This document shows positions 16,083 to 26,578 of a stretch of DNA of 64,000 nt, in pieces. The stretch's first letter is position 1. The number at the start of each line of letters is the position of its first letter. A program made the translations under genes and the position numbers. The stretch is from Streptomyces sp. NRRL S-1022 (lineage in GTDB: Bacteria > Actinomycetota > Actinomycetes > Streptomycetales > Streptomycetaceae), in NCBI RefSeq assembly GCF_000720135.1, contig NZ_JOIU01000005.1, positions 310,001 to 374,000 of the forward strand. Reading direction: 5' to 3'. The notes beneath the pieces were generated by a model that was not told where the DNA came from, made no database searches, and worked only from the letters and a program-made list of their open reading frames with translations.

Positions 16083-18920
16083 GTGAAACGCACAGGGCAC
16101 GGCTCCGCCGCGCGGGGCGGCGATCAGCGGGCCGAGGAGCACGGGGAGTACGCGGGGCGAGCCGGGGCGTGTCCGGACGGTTGCGGTCGCGGGGAGTGCG
16201 GGCGGCGGCAGGCCGGGCGGTGCGAGGGGTGTGCCGAGGGGCGCCCGGACGGGTCCGGGGGGCACGCGGAGCGGATCACGGGGCCGGAGACCGAGCTGGA
16301 ACTGCTGGTGCACGGGGTCGGCGGCACCACGCCGGAGAAGATGCTCGGTGATCCGCGCACGGTACGCGTCACCGGCGACGACACGGCGGCCGTCTTCCGG
16401 CGCGCCGAGGACACCGCGACCGGCCCGGCCGGGCGGCACCCGCGTCGCGGACCGGTCCGCGAGGCGTACGTCTGGTGCAACCTCACGTCCGGAGACGGCA
16501 GCCGCGCCCTGTGGCTGTTGCTGCTGCCGTTCATGGTCGTCAACCTCGCCCACTGGATGCGGCCGGCCGCGCCCGCCCGGCCCCGCATGGTCCGGCTCTA
16601 CGGCCTCCTGGTGCGCCTGGCCGCCCTCACCCTGACCGTGCTGCTGGTGGCCGCCGCCTGCGAGGTGGCGCTCGACCTGGTCGCCTGGCAGTGCGCCGGC
16701 ACCCACGCCTGCGTCCGCCGCCACTCCTGGCTGGCCTTCCTGGAGCCCGCGGGCCCCGCGGCGCCGACCGGGTCCGGCGGCTGGTGGAGCGCCCCGGGCC
16801 GCAGGCTCGCCCTCGCCGCGGTTCCGCCGACCGCGCTGACGGCTCTGCTTTGGTACCTCTCCCACCGCACCTGGCGTGCCTACGAGTCCCACCTGCCACT
16901 GCCCACCGCCCCCCTGCCGGGCCCCGACGACAGCTCACCGGACACCGACGGTCCCGCCCGGGGCGCCGACGGCGACGGTCCCGCCCGGGGCGCCGACGGC
17001 GACGGTCCCGCGCGGGGTGCCGGCGGTGCCGGGCGGGGTGCCGGCGGTGTCGGGCGGGGGGCCCAGGACCCTGTGCCGGGCGCTCACGGCCTCGGCCTGG
17101 ACACCGGGGCCCCCGTGCCGGGGGCCCATGGGTCCGTGGGGGGAACGGACGGACCCGAGCGGGGAGGCCCGGCCCCCATGCCCCACGCCCCCGATGCCGT
17201 GCCGGACGCCCGTCGCCCCGGGGCCAGCGCCCACGGCGGCAAGCAGGGCGCCGACGACCCCGCCCCGCACGGCAGCGCGCTCGCTCGGCCGGGGTTCTGG
17301 TACGGGCGGCGGTTGGTCGCCCGGTTGCGGGCGGCGCACACCGCGGCGGGGTTGCTGACCGTGGCCGGTGCCGTCGTCACGCCGGCGATGCGTTTCGATC
17401 AGCGGGGCGGCGGATCCGGGGTGCTGGACCTGCTCGGCCGGCTGCTGGCCGTGGCCCTGCTCGCCTGCGGGGCCGCGGTCGTGGGCGTGGTGTGCCGCCG
17501 GGGCCGCAGCGAGCGCCGGCCGGACCGGCGGCTCGACCGGCACCTCGTACGCGGTCTGCCGCTCGCCGCGTCGGCCCTGCTGGTGCTCGGCCTGGTCTAC
17601 GCCGGCTGGTCCCGGCCCGGCTGGCAGTCCGCGGGCCGGCTGCCCGGCGATCCGGCCTTCGGCGCCCTCATGCTGGCCCAGGGCCTGCTCGTCCTCGCCC
17701 TCGCCGCCGTGGCCGGGTACCTGCACCGGCGCCGCCCCGACCCGCGCGCCGGGATGCGCGGCCTCGGCGGCCCAGCCGTCGCGCTGCTCGCCTGCGCGCT
17801 CGGCGGAGTGATCTCCGGCGGGGTCGCGCAGCGGGTCGCCGACTGGCTCGACGGCACCCGCGCCCTGCTCGCCGGGCCGCCGGTCCTGCTGACCTGGCAG
17901 GCCTCCGCCATCCCGCCGCTGCTCGCGGTCCTGCTCCTGCTGACCGCCGCGCTCGCGACGCGCACCGCCCGCCTCGCCCACTCCGAACGCGCCCGGATCC
18001 GCCGCGAGCACCCCGGCGAACCGGAGGACCCGCCCCGCACCCGCGCCATCGCCGACGCCCGGGCCATGGCCACCCTGACCGACCGGGCGCCCCTCGTCGT
18101 CGCCGTGCTCACCGCCACCACCCTCGTGCTGGGCGGCGCGGCGCTGGCCGGAGCCCTGGCCACCGGACAGACGCCCGACGGGGCCGCCCACCACGCCCAC
18201 CACCTCGTGCGGGGCGTGGCCGAGACCTCGCAGGCGCTGGGCTCCTGGCTGGTCGGACTCGGCTTCCTGCTGTTCGTGACCTGGGGCCGGCGCGCCTACA
18301 AGGACGCCTCGGCGCGGCGCACCATCGGCATCCTCTGGGACGTCGGCACCTTCTGGCCCCGCGCCGCCCACCCCTTCGCCCCGCCCTGCTACGCCGAACG
18401 CGCCGTTCCGGACCTGACCTGGCGCATGGCCACCTGGACCCGGCGCACCGGCGGCCGGCTGGTCCTGTCCGGCCACTCCCAGGGCAGCGTCCTCGCCGCC
18501 GCGGCGGCCTGGCAGCTGCCGCCGTCCGTACGCGCCCGCGTCGCCCTGCTCACCTACGGCTCCCCGCTGGAGCGCCTCTACGGCCGCTGGTTCCCGGCCC
18601 ACTTCGGCCCGCCCGCGCTCGCCGCCCTGCACCGCGACATCGCCTGCTGGCGCAACCTCTACCGCCGCACCGACCCCATCGGCGGCCCCGTCCGTGTCCC
18701 CGCCCGTGTTCCCGACGACACCGCTCCCGGCGTGGACCACGAGCCGCTGCGGGACCCGCTCGCCTACGGCCGCAGCGCCGACCACCCGCTCCCGGCCCCG
18801 ATCCTCGGCCACTCCGACTACCAGTCGGACCCCGCCTTCACCCGGGAACGGGCCCGCCTGCTGACCCGCCTGCACCCGCGGCTGCCGGGCCAGCGCCCGG
18901 ACCCCGGAACCCCGGACTGA
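16083..18920 (+). CDS. Large membrane protein with alpha/beta-hydrolase (lipase-like) segment
   Basis: About 945 residues. After a Gly/Arg/Cys-rich N-terminus comes ELELLVHGVGGTTPEKML, a hydrolase-like first strand and oxyanion loop, then several membrane helices (about ten in total) and, near residue 795, the nucleophile elbow LVLSGHSQGSVLAA. So the hydrolase fold appears to be interrupted by a long transmembrane insertion. Homologues in Streptomyces are usually called integral membrane proteins; no substrate is known. A Gly/Ala/Pro linker around residues 285-400 is built on 27-bp tandem repeats. The GTG start at 16083 is uncertain; the conserved part begins about 75 residues later. It ends convergent with the beta-helix/AAA gene. 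Confidence 0.75.
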   Translation: MKRTGHGSAARGGDQRAEEHGEYAGRAGACPDGCGRGECGRRQAGRCEGCAEGRPDGSGGHAERITGPETELELLVHGVGGTTPEKMLGDPRTVRVTGDDTAAVFRRAEDTATGPAGRHPRRGPVREAYVWCNLTSGDGSRALWLLLLPFMVVNLAHWMRPAAPARPRMVRLYGLLVRLAALTLTVLLVAAACEVALDLVAWQCAGTHACVRRHSWLAFLEPAGPAAPTGSGGWWSAPGRRLALAAVPPTALTALLWYLSHRTWRAYESHLPLPTAPLPGPDDSSPDTDGPARGADGDGPARGADGDGPARGAGGAGRGAGGVGRGAQDPVPGAHGLGLDTGAPVPGAHGSVGGTDGPERGGPAPMPHAPDAVPDARRPGASAHGGKQGADDPAPHGSALARPGFWYGRRLVARLRAAHTAAGLLTVAGAVVTPAMRFDQRGGGSGVLDLLGRLLAVALLACGAAVVGVVCRRGRSERRPDRRLDRHLVRGLPLAASALLVLGLVYAGWSRPGWQSAGRLPGDPAFGALMLAQGLLVLALAAVAGYLHRRRPDPRAGMRGLGGPAVALLACALGGVISGGVAQRVADWLDGTRALLAGPPVLLTWQASAIPPLLAVLLLLTAALATRTARLAHSERARIRREHPGEPEDPPRTRAIADARAMATLTDRAPLVVAVLTATTLVLGGAALAGALATGQTPDGAAHHAHHLVRGVAETSQALGSWLVGLGFLLFVTWGRRAYKDASARRTIGILWDVGTFWPRAAHPFAPPCYAERAVPDLTWRMATWTRRTGGRLVLSGHSQGSVLAAAAAWQLPPSVRARVALLTYGSPLERLYGRWFPAHFGPPALAALHRDIACWRNLYRRTDPIGGPVRVPARVPDDTAPGVDHEPLRDPLAYGRSADHPLPAPILGHSDYQSDPAFTRERARLLTRLHPRLPGQRPDPGTPD
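16947..17027 (+). repeat. Three tandem 27-bp repeats inside the hydrolase gene
   Basis: Units at 16947-16973, 16974-17000 and 17001-17027; the first two are identical, the third has four changes. A shorter degenerate copy follows. Each unit encodes DGPARGADG, so unit number can vary without changing frame. It lies in a loop between membrane segments. Confidence 0.85.
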
Positions 18921-18936
18921 GCCGCGGACCGACCGC

Positions 18937-21372
18937 TCAGGGCAGCTCCGGCAGGTCCTCCGCGTACAGCAGGGTCAGGTCGTCGGTGGTCGGGTCGGCC
19001 AGCTGGGCGACCCGGCTCGCGTGGCGCTCCACCATCGCCTCGAACGTCTGCCGGGCGGTCCGGCCGTTGCCGAACGCCGGGCCCTTCGGGAGCTCCGTGA
19101 AGTACTTCAGCAGCGCCTCGGCCGCCCCCGGCGCCAGCCGGTACTCGTGCTCGTCGGCCTGCTGCTCCACGATCCGCAGCAACTCCCCGGGGCCGTAGTC
19201 GCCGAAGGTGATGGTGCGGGAGAAGCGGGAGGCCACGCCCGGGTTGACGGACAGGAAGCGCTCCATCTCCGCGGTGTACCCGGCGACGATCACCACCACC
19301 GCGTCCCGGTGGTCCTCCATCAGCTTCACCAGCGTGTCGATGGCCTCCTTGCCGAAGTCCCGGCCGGCGTCCTCAGGGGACAGCGCGTACGCCTCGTCGA
19401 TGAACAGCACACCGCCGCGCGCCCGTTCGAAGGCCTCCTGGGTGCGGATCGCCGTGGACCCGATGTGCTCGCCGACCAGGTCGACCCGGGACACCTCCAC
19501 CAGGTGGCCCTTGTCCAGCACGTCCAGCGAGGCGAGGATCTCGCCGTAGAGCCGGGCGACCGTGGTCTTGCCGGTGCCGGGGGAGCCGGTGAAGACCAGA
19601 TGCCGTTTGACGGAGGCCGCCTTCAGCCCCGCCCGCTGCCGGCGCCGGCCCACCTCGATCATGTCGGTCAGCGCCCGCACCTCGCGCTTGACGCTCTCCA
19701 GGCCCACCAGCGCGTCGAGTTCACCGAGCACGTCCTTCGGCGTCCGCTGCGGATCGTCCGCCTCCACGGCGGCGACCGGCTGCTGCTCCGCCGCCCGCGG
19801 CCCGGGGAGCGCCCCCAGCAGGCCGGCGGACTGCGGCACCGTCTGCACGGCCGCGTCGCGGGCCGCGGGCGCCCGCAGGCCGCCGCTCTCGTCGCTGGTG
19901 CAGTCCTCCACGACCGGTCCGGTGCCGGCCCCGGCGTCCGGGCCGCCGTCGGCGAACTCGTACCCGCCGCGCGCGCACCGTTCCGTGCGGCACTTGCGCA
20001 GCGTCGTACGGCACCCGTCGATCACATGGAAGCCGTACCCGCCGCTGCCGGTCACCCGGCAGTTCAGGAAGCTGCCCCGGCCGCCCGCGGAGACGTAGAA
20101 ACCGGCCTCGGCGGGGGAGTCGACCGTGCAGCGCTCGACGGTCGGGTCGGCGCCCTTGGTGACGATCACTCCGGTCTGGGTGCCGTCCAGCGTGCAGGTG
20201 TCGAGCGTGCCGCCGCTGCCGTGGTCGCGGAACCAGGCGCCGGTGGCCGCCTCCCTGATCCGGCAGTCGACCAGTTGCGCGGTCGCCCCGTCGCTCACCG
20301 ACACGGCCGTGTTACGCACCTGCGACAGGTCGCTGTCGACCACGTCCGCGCGGGAACCGCGGTCCAGCACGAACAGCGCGTCCGGCACGTCGTGCACCCG
20401 GCAGGAGTCGAGCACGGCGGTGGCCCCGTCGCTCACCCACACCGCCGGATAGTCGCCGGTGCTGTCGAAGATCTCGCACTGGTTGGCGTCCACCCGGGTC
20501 CCCGGGTCCCACACCGACAGGCCGTTGCGCCCGAACTGACGGACCGTCGTCCGGGTCAGCGTGAGCACCGAGCGGGAGCGCAGGTCGACCGCGTTCTCCG
20601 GGATGTCGTGGATGCGGCAGTCGGCGAGGGTGAGCACCGCATCGGTGTCCAGGGTGATGCCGTCGGCGGTGGTGCGGTGCACATCGCAGTCGGTCAGGTG
20701 CGCGGTGGCCCGCTGGGCCACCTGCACCCCCGAGCCGCGCACCTCGTACACCTCGCACCCGACCGCCTCCAGCGAGGAGTTCTCGCCGGTGACCGTCAGC
20801 CCGGTGCCGGAGGCGTGGTGCACCCGGCAGCGCTCCAGCCGCGGATGGGCACCGCCGTGCACCGCCACGCCCGCCTGTCCGGCCGCGACGACCTCGCACT
20901 CCTCGAACACCCCGCTGCCGCCGTCGAGTACGGCGACACCGATGCCGGCCGGGTTGTCGACGGTGCACCGGCGCACGGTCGGGCGGGCGCCGCCGCGCAC
21001 CTCGATGCCGGCGGCGGACCGGGTGACGATCCGCAGGTCCGTCAGTTCGGGTGTGCCGTCCTCGATCAGCACCGCGGGCGCCGCCGCGTCCTGTCCCTCC
21101 ACGTGCACGTCCTGCACGACGGCCGAGGCCCGCACGGTGAGCGGCACCCCGTCCACGGGGGCGATCCGCACGGAGCCGGGGGAGCCCTCGGGCCCGCGGA
21201 GTGTCACCGTCCGCTCGACGACGAGGTTCTCCCGGTAGGTGCCGGGGGCGATGGTGAGGACGTCGCCGTCGGCGGCGGCCTCCAGGGCGGCGGCGAGCGA
21301 AGCGTACTCACCCGTGCGGCGCCGCCACCGCGACGTACCGGTGTGCGTCACCTGGACCGTGCCCTGTGCCAT
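18937..21372 (-). CDS. Right-handed beta-helix repeat protein fused to CbxX/CfqX-type AAA+ ATPase
   Basis: An 811-residue two-part protein. Residues ~1-500 are a parallel beta-helix (pectate-lyase/NosD-like) with many turns of the kind [15 protein letters not shown] and [16 protein letters not shown]. Residues ~540-811 form an AAA+ ATPase of the CbxX/CfqX (Rubisco activase, also EccA-like) group: Walker [17 protein letters not shown], Walker [13 protein letters not shown], sensor [15 protein letters not shown] and arginine finger region [11 protein letters not shown] proteins of this group act as remodelling chaperones; EccA proteins belong to type VII secretion, but no other secretion genes are here. 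The ATG at 21372 opens [12 protein letters not shown]; an in-frame extension upstream is possible. Convergent with the membrane hydrolase. Confidence 0.85.
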   Translation of the reverse strand: MAQGTVQVTHTGTSRWRRRTGEYASLAAALEAAADGDVLTIAPGTYRENLVVERTVTLRGPEGSPGSVRIAPVDGVPLTVRASAVVQDVHVEGQDAAAPAVLIEDGTPELTDLRIVTRSAAGIEVRGGARPTVRRCTVDNPAGIGVAVLDGGSGVFEECEVVAAGQAGVAVHGGAHPRLERCRVHHASGTGLTVTGENSSLEAVGCEVYEVRGSGVQVAQRATAHLTDCDVHRTTADGITLDTDAVLTLADCRIHDIPENAVDLRSRSVLTLTRTTVRQFGRNGLSVWDPGTRVDANQCEIFDSTGDYPAVWVSDGATAVLDSCRVHDVPDALFVLDRGSRADVVDSDLSQVRNTAVSVSDGATAQLVDCRIREAATGAWFRDHGSGGTLDTCTLDGTQTGVIVTKGADPTVERCTVDSPAEAGFYVSAGGRGSFLNCRVTGSGGYGFHVIDGCRTTLRKCRTERCARGGYEFADGGPDAGAGTGPVVEDCTSDESGGLRAPAARDAAVQTVPQSAGLLGALPGPRAAEQQPVAAVEADDPQRTPKDVLGELDALVGLESVKREVRALTDMIEVGRRRQRAGLKAASVKRHLVFTGSPGTGKTTVARLYGEILASLDVLDKGHLVEVSRVDLVGEHIGSTAIRTQEAFERARGGVLFIDEAYALSPEDAGRDFGKEAIDTLVKLMEDHRDAVVVIVAGYTAEMERFLSVNPGVASRFSRTITFGDYGPGELLRIVEQQADEHEYRLAPGAAEALLKYFTELPKGPAFGNGRTARQTFEAMVERHASRVAQLADPTTDDLTLLYAEDLPELP

Positions 21373-21601
21373 GGCGTTGCCGTGCCCCCACCTCGTCGTA
21401 CTGATGGCTCGCTGCCCGCCGGGACGCTGCCGCCGGTGCCCGGGCAGCGACCGTGCTCGGCCCCAGGGGCGTGAGCGCGTTCGCGCCCCGGTCAGCTGCG
21501 CGCCCCGGGGTTCACGCACCCGCGGGTTGTCGCCGAAAGCGCTTCGGCCGGTCCACCGTAGCGTGTGCGTGCGCGCCCGGTTGACCAGAGCCGCAAGGCC
21601 G

Positions 21602-22207
21602 TCAGCTGCCGGTGCCCGCCTTGCCCCAGTCCGGGCCCGCCCGGTCCCATGCCTGGTCCCAGCGGGCGTACCGCCGGCGGACCAGGCGCCACACGGCCAG
21701 GCGGCGGCCGCCCTCGACCAGGCCCGCCGTCAGCAGGGCCGTGCCGAGCCCGGCGAGCACCGCGTGCGTCGTCGCCGTGGCGGAGTCCAGCGGGCGGGCG
21801 GTTATTCGGCCGTGCGGGTCGGTCCAGAGGCCGAAGCGGTCCCCGCGGTGCGGGGACCTGAGGTCGGTGAGGAGCGGGCCGTGCTGTGCGGTGCCGTCCG
21901 GCCCCGTCCAGCTCGCGAGGACGCGGCTGTGGGGCTCGCGCGTGGCACTGGTGTCGGGATCGGACTCCGGCATGGCACCGCCCAGGTTCCGGACCACGGT
22001 GGCCGTGACCAGGTGGCGCGCGTGCTGCTGCTGCCGCGCGGACCGCTGGAGCGAGTCCTGGGCGGCGGCGCCGGCCAGACAGCCGGCGACGGGTGCGGCC
22101 ACCGCGATCAGCAGCAGCGCCACGAGGGCCACCCACGCCTCGGCCAGATCGGTCCTACGGCGCACCGCATTGTGCCGCCAGCGCCACAGCCCGGTGAGTG
22201 CTCGCAT
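21602..22207 (-). CDS. Membrane protein of the Rv1733c-like type
   Basis: A 201-residue protein with two membrane helices, at about residues 24-45 ([19 protein letters not shown]) and 145-165 ([18 protein letters not shown]), enclosing an extracytoplasmic domain of ~100 residues. The layout, the short basic N-terminus ([14 protein letters not shown]) and the WTDPHGR segment match proteins related to mycobacterial Rv1733c, of unknown function and numerous in Streptomyces. The start at 22207 has GGGGCGGAG upstream. Confidence 0.75.
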   Translation of the reverse strand: MRALTGLWRWRHNAVRRRTDLAEAWVALVALLLIAVAAPVAGCLAGAAAQDSLQRSARQQQHARHLVTATVVRNLGGAMPESDPDTSATREPHSRVLASWTGPDGTAQHGPLLTDLRSPHRGDRFGLWTDPHGRITARPLDSATATTHAVLAGLGTALLTAGLVEGGRRLAVWRLVRRRYARWDQAWDRAGPDWGKAGTGS

Positions 22208-22420
22208 GACTCCGCCCCCTTCCGGTCCGTCATAACCCCCGGTGCCGGCGCCCGACTCCCGGACCGGCCCGGGAGAGAGCGACGTCACGTCGGCCGCGGG
22301 ACCCGGAGCACGCGGCCTCTCATCCATCTCTCACGCACTCAACGACCGGGAGGCGCCGCCGGGTTCCCGGTCCGGCGGGGCCGTCATCGGGCCGCTCGGG
22401 GGCCGCCGCCCGCGCCGCGG

Positions 22421-23245
22421 CTACCCCAGCACGCGTACCGGGTCGCCGACTGCGATCGTGCCGGGGGAGAGGGGCACCAGGTTCTGGCCGAACAGCAGCT
22501 TCCCGGCGATCCGGCGGTGGCGTGCCAGCGTGACCAGCGGTTCCCTGCCCCGTACGGCGGTGGTCTGGTCGGTGGTGGTCACGACGCACCGTCCGCTGGG
22601 CTTCACGACCCGGAAGTCCACCTCACCGATGGCGATGCGGGTCCAGCCGTCCTCGGCCCAGGGCTCGGTGCCGGCGACGACGACGTTGGGCCGGAACCGG
22701 TTCATCGGCAGGGGGCCCTCGTGGGCGTTCGGGCCCTCGGCGATCCGGCCGTTCAGATCCTCCAGGGAGGCCGACGCGGTGATCAGCAGGGGGTAGCCGT
22801 CGGCGAAGCTCACCGTCTCGCCGGGCAGCGCGTAAGCGGGGTCGACGGGACGGCGGGTGGCCGGATCGTCCATGTGGACCAGGTGGACCTCGGTCCCCAG
22901 CCAGGCGCTGCACCAGGCGTCCGCGGCCGCGTCGGCGGGGACCCCCTCCACCTTCGTGCCGAACACGCTCATCGGCACGGTCGCCGTCGGCTCGGGCACC
23001 TCGACCGTCAACGGGTCCGCGCCGGGCGCGGACAGACGAATGCCGCCGCCGGCCAGAGGCTCGGCGGCGGCCAGTGCGAGGCGCGGCTGCTCGCGCTGTG
23101 TGACGACCCTTCCCCCGTGGTCGATCAGCGTCCAGCGTCGGTCCCCGGCCAGCCCCCAGGGCTCCACCACGGCCTGCCGGGGCGAGATGCCCCGGAACGC
23201 CTTGACCGGATGGACATGGAGCGACTCCACTTCGGCGTTTCCCAT
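22421..23245 (-). CDS. MOSC-domain protein
   Basis: A 274-residue protein with an N-terminal MOSC beta-barrel domain (VESLHVHPVKAFRGISP, GLAGDRRWTLID) and a C-terminal MOSC domain (NRFRPNVVV, KPSGRCVVTTTDQTTA with the conserved cysteine). Eukaryotic and bacterial relatives (mARC, YcbX) bind molybdenum cofactor and reduce N-hydroxylated compounds with a redox partner; this is shorter than YcbX and has no ferredoxin domain. ATG at 23245 is chosen; another ATG three codons upstream is also in frame. Confidence 0.88.
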   Translation of the reverse strand: MGNAEVESLHVHPVKAFRGISPRQAVVEPWGLAGDRRWTLIDHGGRVVTQREQPRLALAAAEPLAGGGIRLSAPGADPLTVEVPEPTATVPMSVFGTKVEGVPADAAADAWCSAWLGTEVHLVHMDDPATRRPVDPAYALPGETVSFADGYPLLITASASLEDLNGRIAEGPNAHEGPLPMNRFRPNVVVAGTEPWAEDGWTRIAIGEVDFRVVKPSGRCVVTTTDQTTAVRGREPLVTLARHRRIAGKLLFGQNLVPLSPGTIAVGDPVRVLG

Positions 23246-23288
23246 GCCGTCCATCGTGCCAGGCAGGACCGACGGCCGGGACGCGCCG

Positions 23289-23726
23289 TCAGTAGCCGCG
23301 GTACTGCTGGTTGTTGTACGGGTCCTGGTAGGGCGCCGGCGCGGGGCGCGGAGCGGCCGGGCGCATGGCCTCGTACCCGTTGCCCGGCGCCATCGGACGC
23401 TGCTGCTGCGGGGCCTGCTGGCCGGGATAGCCGCGCGGGGCGCTCGCCTGCTGCGGGATGTACGCCGTGGGCGCCTGCTGCAGCGGTGCGGGCTGCTGCT
23501 GCGGGTAGCCGTAGGCGGGGGGCTGCTGGTATGACGGGGCCGCCGGGAGGGCGGGGAGGGCCGACGGCAGGGCAGGAAGGCTGCTGCCCGTGTCGTAGGC
23601 GGCGGGGACCCGGATCGGGGCGATCTGCGGGGTGCCACGCTCGGCGACGAGCGAGTCGTAGATCGGGGTGTCCGGGAAGGAGGCGGAGTAGTAGCCGCCG
23701 CCATAAGTGGAGCGGGGGGAGGTCAT
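23289..23726 (-). CDS. DUF6643-type Pro/Gln-rich protein
   Basis: A 145-residue protein with a conserved N-terminus (MTSPRSTYGGGYYSASFPDT, then IYDSLVAERGTPQIAPIRV) followed by a low-complexity Pro/Gln/Tyr/Ala region with YPQQQP-like runs. I match it to the Streptomyces family DUF6643, which has no known function. Start ATG at 23726 has GGGGGAGG just upstream. It lies 43 bases upstream of the MOSC gene on the same strand, so the two may share a transcript. Confidence 0.75.
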   Translation of the reverse strand: MTSPRSTYGGGYYSASFPDTPIYDSLVAERGTPQIAPIRVPAAYDTGSSLPALPSALPALPAAPSYQQPPAYGYPQQQPAPLQQAPTAYIPQQASAPRGYPGQQAPQQQRPMAPGNGYEAMRPAAPRPAPAPYQDPYNNQQYRGY

Positions 23727-24048
23727 GGCACATAAGTTAAGCCCACGATGTGCTGGTTGGGGAGACCGATAAGAGGGTTGTTTTCCGTGTCGCCAGTGGT
23801 CTGCTATCCCCAATCCGAGCGAACTCGGCAAAAAGGGACGCAGATCAACGTTTGGATCGTGTAAAAGCCGAGTTCCTTCGGGGTTACCGGCGGTTGACCG
23901 GCGATCTTGCTGTGCCGTTCATGGCCGCGCGCCGTCCCCGGTCATAGGTTGGGCGGGTAGGGACGACAGGTTCCGGACACGCGGGCGGCGACGGCACGGC
24001 CTGAGGGTGAAGGGCGAAGGCCGGGAGCCGACAGATGAGGGGGCGGAC

Positions 24049-25338
24049 ATGTCCATGCCGAAAGGGTCGAACACACCGGTGCCGGCCACGGCGCTGCGCG
24101 TCGAACTGGGCTGGCGCTCCGGCCCCGGAGTGCCGGACGCCGACGCCTCGGCGCTGCTGCTCGCGGCCGGAAAGGTCCGCTCCGACGGGGACTTCGTCTT
24201 CTACAACCAGCCCGCCCACTCCTCCGGCGCGGTGCGCCACGAGGGCAAGCGGACGGCCGGCGGACGCGTCACCGACACCCTGCTGGCCGACCTCGCGCGC
24301 GTGGAGGCCGGCATCGACCGGATCGTGCTGGCCGCCTCCGCGGACGGCGGGACGTTCGGGCAGGTCCCGGACCTCTACATCGAGGTGAGCGACGCGGCCG
24401 GCGGCCAGGTCGTCGCCCGCTTCGACAGTCCCGGCGCGACCGTGGAGACGGCCTTCGTGCTCGGCGAGTTCTACCGCCGCCAGGGCGGCTGGAAGTTCCG
24501 GGCCGTCGGCCAGGGCTACAGCAGCGGACTGGAAGGCCTGGCAACGGACTTCGGCATCACCGTGGACGAGCCGCAGCACACCGCACGGCCCGCCGCACCG
24601 CTCACGGCACCGGCCCGGGCCACCCCGCCGCCGCGCCCCGCCGCGGCTCCCGCCCCGCCGGCCCGCCCGGCCGCGGCCCCGCCCCCGCCGCCCGCGCCCG
24701 CGGCCCAGCCGGTCCGCCTGTCCAAGGTCACCCTCACCAAGGCGGCCCCGTCCGTCTCGCTGGCCAAGCAGGGCGGCACCTCCGGTGCCATGCGGGTGAA
24801 CCTCAACTGGCAGACGCGCAAGCAGTCCCCGGGCTGGGGCGGCCGGTGGGGCGGTCGGGGCGACGTCGACCTCGACCTGTGCGCGCTGTACGAACTCACC
24901 GACGGCCGCAAGGGAGTCGTCCAGGCCCTCGGCAACTCCTTCGGCTCGCTGCACCGGCCGCCGTACATCCATCTCGACGGCGACGACCGCACCGGCGCCG
25001 TGGCGAGCGGCGAGAACCTCACCGTCAACCTCGACCACCGGCGCGACTTCCAGCGCATCCTCGTCTTCGTCACCATCTACGAGGGCGCCGGCTCCTTCGC
25101 CGACCTGCACGCCACCGTCACCCTCCAGCCGGAGCACGGCGCGCCCATCGAGTTCTCGCTGGACGAGTGCACCGTCGCCTCCCGGGTGTGCGCGCTCGCG
25201 CTGATCACCAACACCGGCGGCGACCTCCTCGTCCAGCGCGAGGCCCGCTACCTGGTGCCCGAACGGGGATCGAGCCCGCAGCGGACCGTGGACCGCGCCT
25301 ACGGCTGGGGCATGAACTGGAGGCCCGGCCGCAAGTGA
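24049..25338 (+). CDS. TerD-family (tellurium resistance) protein, two-domain
   Basis: A 429-residue protein with two TerD-like calcium-binding domains joined by a Pro/Ala linker (residues ~185-235). The first starts LPMPKG-like ([20 protein letters not shown]) and has [16 protein letters not shown]. The second has [24 protein letters not shown], and the acidic HLDGDDRTG motif typical of TerD calcium sites. Ter proteins are linked to tellurite, phage and stress responses, but in Streptomyces they are widespread and the role is unclear. The layout resembles TerA/TerF-like fusions. It is monocistronic and convergent with the glycosyltransferase, 7 bases apart. Confidence 0.88.
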   Translation: MSMPKGSNTPVPATALRVELGWRSGPGVPDADASALLLAAGKVRSDGDFVFYNQPAHSSGAVRHEGKRTAGGRVTDTLLADLARVEAGIDRIVLAASADGGTFGQVPDLYIEVSDAAGGQVVARFDSPGATVETAFVLGEFYRRQGGWKFRAVGQGYSSGLEGLATDFGITVDEPQHTARPAAPLTAPARATPPPRPAAAPAPPARPAAAPPPPPAPAAQPVRLSKVTLTKAAPSVSLAKQGGTSGAMRVNLNWQTRKQSPGWGGRWGGRGDVDLDLCALYELTDGRKGVVQALGNSFGSLHRPPYIHLDGDDRTGAVASGENLTVNLDHRRDFQRILVFVTIYEGAGSFADLHATVTLQPEHGAPIEFSLDECTVASRVCALALITNTGGDLLVQREARYLVPERGSSPQRTVDRAYGWGMNWRPGRK

Positions 25339-25345
25339 GCCCGGC

Positions 25346-26521
25346 TCAGCCCTCCTCGGGCACGGCGCCCGGTCGGGCGTAGGTGCGGCCCTTCCAGGCG
25401 GCCCCGCGCCCGCGGTAGTGCTGCACGGCGGAGTCGACCGTCATCAGCAGGTACAGGAACGCGGTGAACGGCAGCAGCGGGGCGAGCCACGGCGGCTGCC
25501 GGTAGTAGCGCAGCATCGGCAGGTAGGTGCCGGCCATCACCGCCCACGCGGCCGCCCCGGCGAGCGCGGTCGCCGTACCGCCGCCGGCCGCGCCCACGGC
25601 CACGGCGGCCGGCGGCACCAGGTAGACCAGCGCCAGCCCGGCGACCGTACCGAGGAGCAGCAGCGGGTTGTGCCGCAGCTGGGCGTAGGCGCTGCGCGAG
25701 ACCATCCGCCACAGGTCGCCCAGCCGAGGATAGGGGCGCACGCTGTCCACCCGGTCGGCCAGCCCCAGCCAGATGTGGCCGCCGGTGTCCCGCACCGCGC
25801 GCGCGAGCGCCACGTCGTCGATGACGGCGTGCCGGATCGCCTCCGGAATGCGCGCCTTCCCGGCCGTGTCCGCGCGCAGCAGGACGCAGCCGCCCGCCGC
25901 CGCGGCCGTGCGCGACCCCCGGCGGCCGATCCGGCGGAAGGGGTACAGCTGCGCGAAGAAGTACACGAACGCCGGGACCACCAGCCGCTCCCACCGGCTC
26001 GCCACCCGCAGCCGCGCCATCAGCGAGACGACGTCGAAGCCCCCGGTGCGGGCCGCCGCCACCAGCTCGCGCAGGCTGTCCGGCGCGTGCGCGATGTCCG
26101 CGTCCGTCAGCAGCAGGTATTCGGGATCACGCGCGCGTGCCGACTCGATGCCGTACCGCACCGCCCACAGCTTGCCCGTCCAGCCCGCCGGCGGCTCACC
26201 GGGCGAGCCCACCGTGAGCGGCAGCCCGCCGTGCCGCCGGGACAGTTCCCGGGCCAGCTCCCCGGTGCCGTCCGTGCTCCCGTCGTCGACCAGGAAGACC
26301 TCCGCCCGCCCCGGGTAGTCCTGGGCCAGCAGCGACGGCAGACTGGCGGGCAGCACGCCGGCCTCGTCGCGGGCCGGTACGACCACACAGACCGGCGGCC
26401 ACTCCTCCGGCTCCCGGCGCCGCGGCAGTCGGACGTCGGTGCGCCAGAAGAAGCCCTGGCCGAGCAGCAGCCAGCACCAGGCGGCCAGGGACACGACGGT
26501 GATCCACAGGAAGGCGCTCAC
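25346..26521 (-). CDS. HpnB-like membrane glycosyltransferase (GT2)
   Basis: A 391-residue family 2 glycosyltransferase. An N-terminal membrane helix (FLWITVVSLAAWCWLLLGQG) precedes the GT-A core: VCVVVPARDEAGVLP, VFLVDDGSTDGTGELA, LLLTDADIAHAP (acidic metal motif) and the acceptor-side segment VIDDVALARAVRDTG. Three membrane helices end the protein. This matches the hopene-associated HpnB family, though no hopanoid genes are near. The GTG start at 26521 is 57 bases from the divergent racemase gene. Confidence 0.85.
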   Translation of the reverse strand: MSAFLWITVVSLAAWCWLLLGQGFFWRTDVRLPRRREPEEWPPVCVVVPARDEAGVLPASLPSLLAQDYPGRAEVFLVDDGSTDGTGELARELSRRHGGLPLTVGSPGEPPAGWTGKLWAVRYGIESARARDPEYLLLTDADIAHAPDSLRELVAAARTGGFDVVSLMARLRVASRWERLVVPAFVYFFAQLYPFRRIGRRGSRTAAAAGGCVLLRADTAGKARIPEAIRHAVIDDVALARAVRDTGGHIWLGLADRVDSVRPYPRLGDLWRMVSRSAYAQLRHNPLLLLGTVAGLALVYLVPPAAVAVGAAGGGTATALAGAAAWAVMAGTYLPMLRYYRQPPWLAPLLPFTAFLYLLMTVDSAVQHYRGRGAAWKGRTYARPGAVPEEG

Positions 26522-26578
26522 GGCCGCAGTCTGCCCCACCCGGCAGGCGTCCAAGACGGCATCGTCTATCGTGGCCGG

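Noticed and set aside
16475..19198. 907-codon plus-strand frame
   Set aside because: Alternate frame of the membrane hydrolase; almost only Arg/Pro/Ala/Gly, no domain.
19021..21474. 817-codon plus-strand frame
   Set aside because: Antisense of the beta-helix/AAA gene; composition of a shadow frame.
25418..26570. Plus-strand frame continuing upstream of the racemase
   Set aside because: Antisense of the glycosyltransferase; the racemase family start is at 26579.
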